A model generated the notes under the pieces. That model was given only the letters and a program-made list of their open reading frames with translations. It did no database searches and was not told the origin of the DNA. From positions 1 through 18,069 of the forward strand of contig JAZSNL010000002.1 in the NCBI GenBank assembly GCA_045536365.1: 18,069 nucleotides of DNA, in the 5' to 3' direction. Within the stretch, counting starts at the first letter, position 1, and the number at the start of each line of letters is the position of its first letter. This stretch comes from JAZSNL01 sp045536365. Its GTDB lineage: Bacteria; Bacillota_I; Bacilli_A; ML615J-28; CAG-313. Below are positions 12,355-18,069 of the stretch, one piece after another. Position numbers and translations under genes: made by a program.

Positions 12355-13655
12355 TGAAATTAAAAGTATTAGAATTATTTGGAGGAATAGGTGCATGTAG
12401 TAAAGCACTAGAAAGATTAGGCATAGATTATGAAATAGCAGATTATGTCGAAATAGATAAATATGCAGTTAAATCATTTAATGCAATACATAATACAAAT
12501 TTTGAACCACAAGACATATGTGAGTGGGATAAAGATATAGAAGTAGATTTAATAATGCATGGTTCACCTTGTCAAGATTTTTCCTTAGCAGGTAAACAAG
12601 CAGGTGGAGATGAGGGTTCAGGAACTAGAAGTAGTTTAATGTATGAAACTATAAGAATAGTAGAAAAGTTAAAACCTAAATATGTAATATGGGAGAATGT
12701 AAAAAATCTATTAAGCAAGAAGCATATACATAACTTTGATGCTTATTTAAAAACAATGGAACAACTAGGATATACAAACTATTATCAAGTTTTAAATGCT
12801 AAAGATTATGGAATACCACAAAATAGGGAAAGAGTATTTACTATTAGTATTTTAGGAAATGAAAATTATGAGTTTCCTAATAAACAGGATGAAGCAAATT
12901 TGCAAGACTTTTTAGAAAAAGACACTAATATGAAAACAAAACCTATGTGTGAGAAAGCATTTAACAAAGAATATGAACAGATAATAACGAGCGACAAAGA
13001 CATTTATCGATGCAATGTATCGAGCGGTTATCAAGATTGTAAAATAGGAATTAAAGTTAGTCCTACGATTAGAGCAAATAATAATTGTACTCATATTTTA
13101 CAAAGATTTGAATTTCCACCTAAACAAGAACTTAAATTAAAGTTAAAAGATATGTTGGAAGATGAAGTAGATGAGAAATATTATTTAAGTGATAAAATGG
13201 TAAATTGTTTTATTAGTAATGGTACTGGCAAATATCCTCGTAGAGAAAGATTTTTACAAAATATAAATCGAAAAAACCAAGATGTAGCAAATGCAATAAT
13301 AACAACAGAAGGTAACAAACCTACTTGTAATTTTATAAAAAAGCCAGTATGCATTAACTCTAAAGGTGGAAGAAACGGAATACAAGGATTGCAGCCATCA
13401 TTAAAAGACAGAATTTATGATAGTAATGGGATAGCTACTTGCGTGGCAACTTCAAATTTCTTTATGCCAAATTATACGGATAATTTAAGAATAAGAAAAC
13501 TAACGCCTAAAGAGTGTTGGCGACTAATGGGATTTGATGATGAAGATTTTGAAAGAGCATCTAAAGTTAATTCAAATACTCAATTATACAAACAAGCTGG
13601 AAATAGTATAGTAGTAAATGTATTAGAAGCAATATTAAAGAACTTGCTATTTTAA
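12354..13655 (+). CDS. DNA (cytosine-5) methyltransferase
   Basis: A 433-residue C5 methyltransferase with all core motifs in order: motif I LFGGIGACS (8-16), motif IV GSPCQDFS with catalytic Cys73, motif VI ENV (114-116), motif VIII QNRERVF (156-162), a variable target-recognition region of ~200 residues, RKLTPKECWRLMGF, and motif X QAGNSIVVNVLEAI near the end. It transfers a methyl group from S-adenosylmethionine to C5 of cytosine. No restriction gene of a usual type is next to it, so a phage role in escaping host restriction is likely. The recognition sequence cannot be read from the protein. It is coupled to the ERCC4-type nuclease gene by a one-base stop/start overlap, and its GC content is lower than that gene's. 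Confidence 0.9.
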   Translation: MKLKVLELFGGIGACSKALERLGIDYEIADYVEIDKYAVKSFNAIHNTNFEPQDICEWDKDIEVDLIMHGSPCQDFSLAGKQAGGDEGSGTRSSLMYETIRIVEKLKPKYVIWENVKNLLSKKHIHNFDAYLKTMEQLGYTNYYQVLNAKDYGIPQNRERVFTISILGNENYEFPNKQDEANLQDFLEKDTNMKTKPMCEKAFNKEYEQIITSDKDIYRCNVSSGYQDCKIGIKVSPTIRANNNCTHILQRFEFPPKQELKLKLKDMLEDEVDEKYYLSDKMVNCFISNGTGKYPRRERFLQNINRKNQDVANAIITTEGNKPTCNFIKKPVCINSKGGRNGIQGLQPSLKDRIYDSNGIATCVATSNFFMPNYTDNLRIRKLTPKECWRLMGFDDEDFERASKVNSNTQLYKQAGNSIVVNVLEAILKNLLF

Positions 13656-13672
13656 AAATAATATGTTATAAT
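13644..13672 (+). promoter_or_regulatory. Promoter inside the 3' end of the methyltransferase gene
   Basis: TTGCTA (13644-13649, four of six to consensus), a 17-base spacer and TGT-TATAAT (13667-13672), a perfect extended -10. Predicted start near 13679. The only reading frame it serves (ATG 13677, 45 codons) lacks a ribosome-binding site. This suggests a non-coding transcript. Confidence 0.6.
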
Positions 13673-13678
13673 TATTAT

Positions 13679-13895
13679 GTGGATACCACATATTCACATG
13701 AGCATTACCAAACAAAGTACTGATTTAATTATCAGTACACTAGCGATAGAACCTTCTATTTTATTCTTTTTATTTTTACAAAAACTTAATAAATTTCTTT
13801 TTTTCAGTCGCTAGTGTAGTGCTAATTAATAGTGCTAATATTCATTCTTTCACTTTTATTATAGTAAGAGTTTTCTAAAATTCTTACTTTTTTTA
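13679..13895 (+). ncRNA. Candidate structured small RNA between methyltransferase and late genes
   Basis: This stretch has its own promoter at the left and its own terminator at the right. It contains GTGG-ATA-CCAC at the 5' end (13679-13690, part of the wider ATGTGG/CCACAT repeat) and the perfect hairpin GTACTGAT/ATCAGTAC (13717-13738). Next comes the long-range perfect 11-bp pair TACACTAGCGA (13736-13746) with TCGCTAGTGTA (13808-13818), which encloses an ATAGAA/TTCTAT hairpin and a pyrimidine-rich strip. Two direct TAGTGCTAAT copies follow (13817, 13830). The 286-base gap between genes has no supported protein frame. I recognise no named RNA family; the palindromes could instead be operators or part of a packaging site. 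Confidence 0.45.
13863..13895 (+). terminator. Rho-independent terminator ending the non-coding stretch
   Basis: AGTAAGA (13863-13869) pairs with TCTTACT (13882-13888), with inner TTTT/AAAA pairing possible, and T7 follows. The opposite strand lacks a T tract after the stem, so it acts in the forward direction. Confidence 0.7.
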
Positions 13896-13912
13896 TTCAT
13901 TTGTGCTATAAT
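13884..13912 (+). promoter_or_regulatory. Extended -10 promoter before the gene at 13942
   Basis: TGC-TATAAT (13904-13912), an extended -10 identical in its nine bases to that of P3 and followed by a similar ATTTAGATA stretch. The -35 position (TTACTT) is poor and overlaps the upstream terminator. It probably relies on the TG contact or on an activator. Confidence 0.6.
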
Positions 13913-13941
13913 TAATTTAGATAAAAAGGTAGTGGTTGATT

Positions 13942-14190
13942 ATGAATGAATGTTACATTAATCCAAATTGGAGTTTTAAAGAAGTTGTTTCAAATATTGA
14001 GGTGATAAAATCTCGTGCTAGGGAGATTATCGCCTCTTTTTCTTATTTTGAGCGCAAAAAAGCCATTGCATTTATGTATAAATTGCGTAAAGATATTTAT
14101 TCACTTAACTTTGAAACTTGGCGTTGCGACAGGATTGTTGAATACGTTTACGATGACATTGACCTTCAAACCTTGCAAAAATTAATTTAG
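13942..14190 (+). CDS. Small protein, unknown function, at the start of the late region
   Basis: An 82-residue protein (ECYINPNWSFKEVVSNIEVI...). It is predicted mainly helical, with aromatic and Arg-rich patches (FERKKAIAFMYKLRKDIYSLNF, TWRCDRIVEYVYDD). The ATG at 13942 is spaced about 11 bases from AAGG; an in-frame TTG at 13936 is the alternative. Its arginines are CGN or AGG with no AGA, unlike most genes here. That sets it apart together with the HNH gene. Its first quarter contains a strong terminator-like hairpin (13999-14042). No family recognised. Being directly before HNH and terminase suggests a late-gene or packaging-related role, by position only. Confidence 0.6.
   Translation: MNECYINPNWSFKEVVSNIEVIKSRAREIIASFSYFERKKAIAFMYKLRKDIYSLNFETWRCDRIVEYVYDDIDLQTLQKLI
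13999..14042 (+). terminator. Terminator-like hairpin inside the coding region
   Basis: GAGGTGATAA (13999-14008) pairs with TTATCGCCTC (14027-14036) over 10 positions with a single T-G wobble. After a two-base AA bulge, TCTC pairs with GAGA across an eight-base loop. A TTTTTCTTATTTT tract follows. This is the strongest stem with the best G-C content in the window, and it sits about 120 bases after the predicted start of transcription. It may attenuate the late operon. Confidence 0.5.
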
Positions 14191-14198
14191 GAGCGTTT

Positions 14199-14597
14199 AT
14201 GAAAGAAATTACAAAAACAATGATTGAAGAATTTAAAATTAAACAACTCAACTACGATTTTATGGGCTATTCACTACAAAAGAAAGACATTTACACATTC
14301 CATCATTTAATTATTCCAGCACGGTTTGGTGGAAAATGCACACGCAACAATGGTGCCATCTTATGCGGAAACACATCACATCCGTATTTGCACGTTATTG
14401 AATACAAAGACAATGATATGTTTTGGGATATTACGAACGAGATGATACAGATGAATCAACTAGGCAAACTCGACCTACAAAACTTACGCAGGATACACGA
14501 CATTTTAACTCAATTTGAGCGTGAGTATTGCGGTTGTACAACCCGCAAGGGTAAAATATTAATCAAAGAACAATACACAAGGAGGGTTAAATTATGA
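14199..14597 (+). CDS. HNH-type endonuclease
   Basis: A 132-residue protein. FHHLI with His35-His36, RFGG...NNGAILC with Asn51, and SHPYLHVIE with His61 and His65 form the beta-beta-alpha metal core of HNH nucleases. In many cos-type phages an HNH protein lies just upstream of small terminase and helps make the genome-end cuts, so a packaging role is likely. A free-standing homing nuclease is the alternative. AGGAG precedes the ATG. Five of eight arginines are CGN and none is AGA, and C-ending codons are common, giving a composition unlike most of the window. The stop overlaps the start of a tiny membrane peptide (ATGA). Confidence 0.75.
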   Translation: MKEITKTMIEEFKIKQLNYDFMGYSLQKKDIYTFHHLIIPARFGGKCTRNNGAILCGNTSHPYLHVIEYKDNDMFWDITNEMIQMNQLGKLDLQNLRRIHDILTQFEREYCGCTTRKGKILIKEQYTRRVKL

Positions 14598-14680
14598 AAG
14601 AATTATCACTTATATTTTTATTATTCTATTTTATTTATGTTATCTATCGTTATATAAATTGGCGAAATAGACAAAAATAA
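14594..14680 (+). CDS. 28-residue single-span membrane peptide
   Basis: MKELSLIFLLFYFIYVIYRY... is one hydrophobic helix (residues 4-18) with a basic Arg/Lys-rich end. A perfect AAGGAGG (14578-14584) lies before the ATG, one of the best sites in the window, and the start overlaps the HNH stop. This argues that a product this short is really made. It will be missed by size-limited gene finders. Function unknown. Confidence 0.5.
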   Translation: MKELSLIFLLFYFIYVIYRYINWRNRQK

Positions 14681-14696
14681 CTATCTATGTTATAAT
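14668..14696 (+). promoter_or_regulatory. Promoter for the packaging genes; possible leaderless start
   Basis: TAGACA (14668-14673, five of six to consensus), a 17-base spacer and TGT-TATAAT (14688-14696), an extended -10. The next ATG (14702) lies only five bases after the -10, so transcription would begin at or near that ATG. Confidence 0.65.
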
Positions 14697-14701
14697 TTTA
14701 T

Positions 14702-14917
14702 ATGAAATTTAGAAGAAAAGTAGGTGATAATATTAATATCGACAAGATGATAAATATGTTATTACTTAAACTTTCTAAAACGCACGATATATTCTTTATG
14801 GAAAAACGAAACTATCGTGATGACAAAGTTTATAAAACATTCATTGTTAAAATAGATAAAACTAGTGAAGAATTTAGAAATAAACGTGATTTATTAATGT
14901 ATTTATCTAAAAATTAA
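14702..14917 (+). CDS. Small protein, unknown function, possibly leaderless
   Basis: A 71-residue basic protein (MKFRRKVGDNINIDKMINM...). It has an alpha-beta pattern and an IFFMEKRNYRDDKVYKTFIVKIDK strand pair. No ribosome-binding site can lie before the ATG at 14702, because promoter elements occupy that space; AGGTGAT occurs only inside the gene (14722-14728) without a start codon at a workable distance. It would therefore be read from a leaderless mRNA, or by readthrough from the operon upstream. An internal ATG at 14747 is the fallback start. It precedes the small terminase gene by 14 bases. No family recognised. Confidence 0.55.
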   Translation: MKFRRKVGDNINIDKMINMLLLKLSKTHDIFFMEKRNYRDDKVYKTFIVKIDKTSEEFRNKRDLLMYLSKN

Positions 14918-14931
14918 AGGAGATGATATAA

Positions 14932-15363
14932 TTGGCTAAACTTACCGACAAACAAAAAAAGATAATAATCGCTGATTATGTCGAAACTCAAAATTATAGT
15001 GAAACTGCTAGAAGAAATAATGTATCTGATGTTACTGTTAAAGATGTTGTAACTAAAAATGAAACGACTTTGAAAATACTTGAGCAAAAAAAACAAGAAA
15101 ATACACAATCTACAATAGAATATATGCAAACTCAACACGAAAGTAAAAAGCGAATTTTAGATAAGATATTAAAAGCGATAGAAGAAAAAGCGGATAATAT
15201 TGATATGTTTACAAATATAAAAGACTTGGCTACTGCTTATGGAATTATTTTAGATAAAGAATTAAAATTTATGGAAATGCAACGTGGAAATGCTAACAAC
15301 GAAGAATTGAACAAAGTTCGTGAATTGTTAACAAAGATAAGTGATGGTGCAAATAATGGATAA
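14932..15363 (+). CDS. terS: Terminase small subunit
   Basis: A 143-residue protein starting with TTG, set by AAAGGAGATGAT at the right distance. LAKLTDKQKKIIIADYVE...SETARRNNVSDVTVKDVV is the typical N-terminus: a helix-turn-helix (~20-42) that binds the packaging site. A long charged coiled coil and helical oligomerisation region follow (ILEQKKQENTQSTIEYMQTQ; ...DLATAYGIILDKE), as in small terminases of Gram-positive phages. It recognises phage DNA and hands it to the large subunit. Its end overlaps the large-subunit start by eight bases. Confidence 0.85.
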   Translation: MAKLTDKQKKIIIADYVETQNYSETARRNNVSDVTVKDVVTKNETTLKILEQKKQENTQSTIEYMQTQHESKKRILDKILKAIEEKADNIDMFTNIKDLATAYGIILDKELKFMEMQRGNANNEELNKVRELLTKISDGANNG

Positions 15364-16630
15364 ATTAACATCACCAAAACAGGATGAGTTTATTAGAAAC
15401 GCAACTCATCGGTATAACATTAAAGTAGGAGCTAGACGTTGCGGTAAAACTTACCTGGATAATTTGTGGACTATTCCAACAAGAATACTGGAAAGAAGTG
15501 GCAAAGATGGTTTATATGTTATTTTAGGTGTTTCCAAGGGTACGATAGAACGAAATGTACTACAACCATTAAGGCAGATATATGGCAAGAATTTAGTAGG
15601 TACAATTAACTCAAACAACATTGCCAAGTTGTTTGGTGAAGAGGTCTACTGCTTAGGTGCTGAAAAAGTAAGCCAAGTTTCAAAAATACAAGGTACATCT
15701 ATCAAATACTGCTATGGCGATGAGGTGGCAAAATGGAACCAAGAAGTGTTTATTATGGTGCAAGGTTCACTTGATAAACCTTATTCAATGTTTGATGGAG
15801 CATTAAATCCTGAAAATCAATCGCATTGGTTAAAAAAAGACTTTCTTGATAAAGTTGAAGAAAAAGGGCTTGATGTTTATGTTCAACACTATACGATATT
15901 TGACAATCCATTCTTAAGTCAAGAATTTGTTGATAATTTGTGCAAAGAATACGAAGGGACAGTTTTCTATGATAGATTGATACTTGGCTTATGGAAAAAT
16001 GCAGAGGGTATTATTTATAAGCAATTTGCTGATAACCCTAGTCAATTTATTAAAGACAAGGCAGTTGATGAGAATGGAAATAAAATAAACTTTATGATTA
16101 TATCGATTGGAATTGACTATGGAGCAACGCAAGGTGAAACGGAATTTAAGGCAACAGGAATAACGCCTTATTTTAGGCAAGTGTGGACATTAGATGAAGA
16201 AAAATTGAGTGGTTTACATTCGCCTGAGCAGATGTATGAGAAGTTTGTTGAATTTTATAAGCGAGTTGTTGCTGAATATGGAAAAGTGACACACGCATTT
16301 GGCGATTATGGTGCATTAGGACAAGTTATTACTTATGGTTTAAATAGATACTTACAGCAAAAGAGAATACCTTTACAAGTTCAAGATTGTATCAAGGGTA
16401 GAATAGTTGACCGAATAGAACTTGATTGTCATTTATTTGGACAAATACGTAGATTTATATTAAAAAAGTGTAAATATCTCATAGAAGCGTATTCACAGGC
16501 TTTATGGGATGATAAAAAAGAAGATGAGAGATTAGATGATGGAACTACACCAATAGATGATTTGGACGCATCGGAATATTCAATGTTTCCATTTTATGAT
16601 AAATTAATGATGAATATACAAGGGAGATAA
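15356..16630 (+). CDS. terL: Terminase large subunit (ATPase and nuclease)
   Basis: A 424-residue protein. Walker A is GARRCGKT (25-32). Walker B is IKYCYGDEVA with Asp122-Glu123. The nuclease domain begins at SIGIDYG (Asp254), with a second acidic residue in AFGDYGA (Asp317) and more in the C-terminal LDDGTTPIDDLDASEYSMF stretch. It pumps DNA into the procapsid and makes the cuts at genome ends. I set the start at the ATG at 15356, because GTG/ATG at 15341/15344 are further inside the small-subunit gene and add non-conserved residues. The GTGATGGTG before the ATG is a modest site; coupling with terS is likely. Confidence 0.9.
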   Translation: MDKLTSPKQDEFIRNATHRYNIKVGARRCGKTYLDNLWTIPTRILERSGKDGLYVILGVSKGTIERNVLQPLRQIYGKNLVGTINSNNIAKLFGEEVYCLGAEKVSQVSKIQGTSIKYCYGDEVAKWNQEVFIMVQGSLDKPYSMFDGALNPENQSHWLKKDFLDKVEEKGLDVYVQHYTIFDNPFLSQEFVDNLCKEYEGTVFYDRLILGLWKNAEGIIYKQFADNPSQFIKDKAVDENGNKINFMIISIGIDYGATQGETEFKATGITPYFRQVWTLDEEKLSGLHSPEQMYEKFVEFYKRVVAEYGKVTHAFGDYGALGQVITYGLNRYLQQKRIPLQVQDCIKGRIVDRIELDCHLFGQIRRFILKKCKYLIEAYSQALWDDKKEDERLDDGTTPIDDLDASEYSMFPFYDKLMMNIQGR

Positions 16631-16635
16631 TAAAA

Positions 16636-18069
16636 ATGAAATTAGAAAAGTTTTTACAAGATAATTATAATTACAATCCAGATGTAAAAGATGTTTTACA
16701 ATCTTATATTAAGCAATGGAAAAGTTGGTATGAAGGGAATGTTAAAGATTTCCACAATTATTATATTTATAATGGCGAGGTAAATGTACCACAACAACGC
16801 TACACGATGAATATGGCAAAAGAGATAAGTGAGGACTGGAGCGATATTTTATGGAGTGAAAAATGCCAAATATCAATGGCTGATGAAAAGTCACAAGAAC
16901 AATTTGATGAGTTAGTAGAAGCATTAGATTTATATGTATTAATTAACCAATCAATAGAAAAATCAGGTGCATTAGGAACTGAAAGTACTGTTGTTAGTGT
17001 ATATGACATTATTGAAAATGAAGAGGGAATGACACTAGATGTTTCAAATGCCAAAACTCGTGTAGATTTAGTAGATGTTGAATGGGTATTTCCATTAAGT
17101 TGGACAAACAAAGGGATAACAGAATGTGCTTTTGGTAGTGTGGAATATATCAAGGGTAAAAAGCATATTGTGTTGGCAGTTCATCAATTAAATGATGCAG
17201 GTAATTATGTTATTAAAAATCACTTATTTAGTGAAACAAATGGTAATTTAATTGAAATAAAAGGTGTTGAAAATACAATAAACGAGTTTGATACAAAATC
17301 TAATATTAAATGGTTTAGCATATTTAAACCTTTATTAACTAACAACCTATTTAATAACTCGCCTTTTGGTATCCCACATTTTGCAAATGCTATTGATAAC
17401 TTAAAAGCAGTTGACATTTCATTTGATGCTTTAAAAAATGAAATTAACGATGGAAGAAGAAGAACATTTGTAAGAGCAGATTTGTTAAGTTATGATTTAG
17501 GAAAAGAAAGATTAGTATTTGACCCTAACGATACAACTGTTTATAGATTACCAGAAGGAGCAACTAAAGATGATTTAATACAAAGTGATAGCGAAGCTTT
17601 AAGAACTGCTCAACAAATTGAAGCATTAAATACTAATTTGAATATTTTAGGAAGTAAAGTTGGGTTTGGTGAAAATCACTACCATTTTGATGGACAAAAC
17701 TTATCAACTGCAACTGCTGTTGTAAGTTCTAATAGTAAACTATTTAGAAGAAAGAAAAAACTTGAAATTGGTTATGAAAGTGCTATTTATGATTTAGTAA
17801 AGGCTGTTTGTTATGCTTCAAGTACTTTCGGACAATATAACATAAATACCGAAGATATGGTAATACAATTTGATGATAGTATAATTGAAGATAAAGAGGC
17901 AGAAAGCAATAGGGCAATGCGTGAAGTTAGTGCTGGTTTATTAAGCAAGGTTGATTATAGAGTTCAAGTATTTGGTGAAACACCTGAAATAGCACAACAA
18001 AAGATTACTGAAATTGAAGCAAATAATCCTGATATAAAGACTTTATTAGGAACAAATAACGAAGAATAG
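16636..18069 (+). CDS. Portal protein (SPP1 gp6-like)
   Basis: A complete 477-residue protein; its TAG is the last codon of the window. It has the usual order for SPP1-type portals: an acidic or aromatic N-terminus with a YYIYNGE...VNVPQQRYTMNMAKEI stretch, a helical wing, a beta-rich middle (LVDVEWVFPLSW), and a C-terminal region including TAVVSSNSKLFRRKKKLE. The portal is the dodecameric ring through which DNA enters the capsid and to which terminase docks. AAGGGAGA before the ATG is its ribosome-binding site, and it lies five bases after the large terminase stop, the standard phage order. Confidence 0.85.
   Translation: MKLEKFLQDNYNYNPDVKDVLQSYIKQWKSWYEGNVKDFHNYYIYNGEVNVPQQRYTMNMAKEISEDWSDILWSEKCQISMADEKSQEQFDELVEALDLYVLINQSIEKSGALGTESTVVSVYDIIENEEGMTLDVSNAKTRVDLVDVEWVFPLSWTNKGITECAFGSVEYIKGKKHIVLAVHQLNDAGNYVIKNHLFSETNGNLIEIKGVENTINEFDTKSNIKWFSIFKPLLTNNLFNNSPFGIPHFANAIDNLKAVDISFDALKNEINDGRRRTFVRADLLSYDLGKERLVFDPNDTTVYRLPEGATKDDLIQSDSEALRTAQQIEALNTNLNILGSKVGFGENHYHFDGQNLSTATAVVSSNSKLFRRKKKLEIGYESAIYDLVKAVCYASSTFGQYNINTEDMVIQFDDSIIEDKEAESNRAMREVSAGLLSKVDYRVQVFGETPEIAQQKITEIEANNPDIKTLLGTNNEE

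Noticed and set aside
13677..13814. A 45-codon frame starting at ATG 13677 in the gap after the methyltransferase
   Set aside because: No ribosome-binding site, a Phe/Leu-rich end from the pyrimidine strip, and overlap with perfect stems make a protein less likely than an RNA. It remains an alternative if conserved.
14015..14182. A GTG-started frame at 14015 behind GAGGTGAT inside the gene at 13942
   Set aside because: The protein would be hydrophobic and of unlikely composition, and the ribosome-binding site is locked in a hairpin. The main frame has better protein character.
16800..17153. A 117-codon open frame on the minus strand
   Set aside because: It is antisense to the portal gene, rich in Ser and Thr as expected from antisense of AT-rich coding DNA, with no start signal.
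1..18069. Use of a recoded genetic code (TGA as Trp), considered because of the very low GC
   Set aside because: TGA ends several genes at proper overlaps (for example 37-39, 9753-9755 and 14595-14597), and tryptophan is TGG.

Overview
The window is a single-strand-coded segment of a tailed double-stranded DNA bacteriophage or prophage. It runs from the end of the tail module, through lysis and early genes, to the terminase and portal genes. The DNA is very AT-rich. Shine-Dalgarno sequences are strong (AAGGAGG/GGAGG), the promoters are of the sigma-A type, and TAA, TAG and TGA are all used as stops with TGG for tryptophan, so the code is the standard bacterial one. Together with the protein families seen, this points to a low-GC Gram-positive host (Bacillota, possibly a gut species). 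The exact host cannot be told from the sequence. No convincing gene lies on the minus strand, and I see no tRNA, rRNA, CRISPR array, insertion sequence, integrase or CI-like repressor.

Layout. Positions 1-3666 are the end of the late transcript: the tail of an unidentified gene, a short tail-fibre-like protein, a holin, an M23-type endolysin with an SH3-like domain and a C-terminal coiled coil, a small probable virion protein, and a 561-residue tail protein with 36-residue N-terminal repeats. A terminator closes this block at 3675. Three early transcription units follow. Each opens with a near-consensus TTGACT-17-TATAAT-type promoter, and the first two close with hairpin terminators. Unit 1 (3728-4889) holds small proteins and an XRE-type helix-turn-helix protein. 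Unit 2 (4902-7308) starts with a tiny ribbon-helix-helix protein. It continues with a fused RecB-like nuclease and P-loop ATPase, a small protein, and a DUF669-like single-strand-binding candidate: a recombination/replication set. Unit 3 (from 7322) starts with a tiny AbrB-like protein. It then carries a DUF6291-like replication protein whose gene contains iteron-like repeats (a candidate origin), a DnaB-type helicase, about ten small accessory genes, an ERCC4-type nuclease and a cytosine-5 DNA methyltransferase.

From 13644 onward the early-to-late junction has three more promoters. One drives a roughly 215-nt non-coding, hairpin-rich stretch ended by its own terminator. One drives a small gene that itself contains a terminator-like hairpin. 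One lies so close to its ATG that the mRNA may be leaderless. An HNH nuclease, a 28-residue membrane peptide, and the small terminase, large terminase and portal genes follow. An HNH gene next to terminase is typical of cos-type packaging phages.

The points most worth a second look are the candidate small RNA at 13679-13895, the terminator-like hairpin inside the gene at 13942, the fused nuclease-ATPase with a preserved internal ribosome-binding site, and the possible leaderless gene at 14702.
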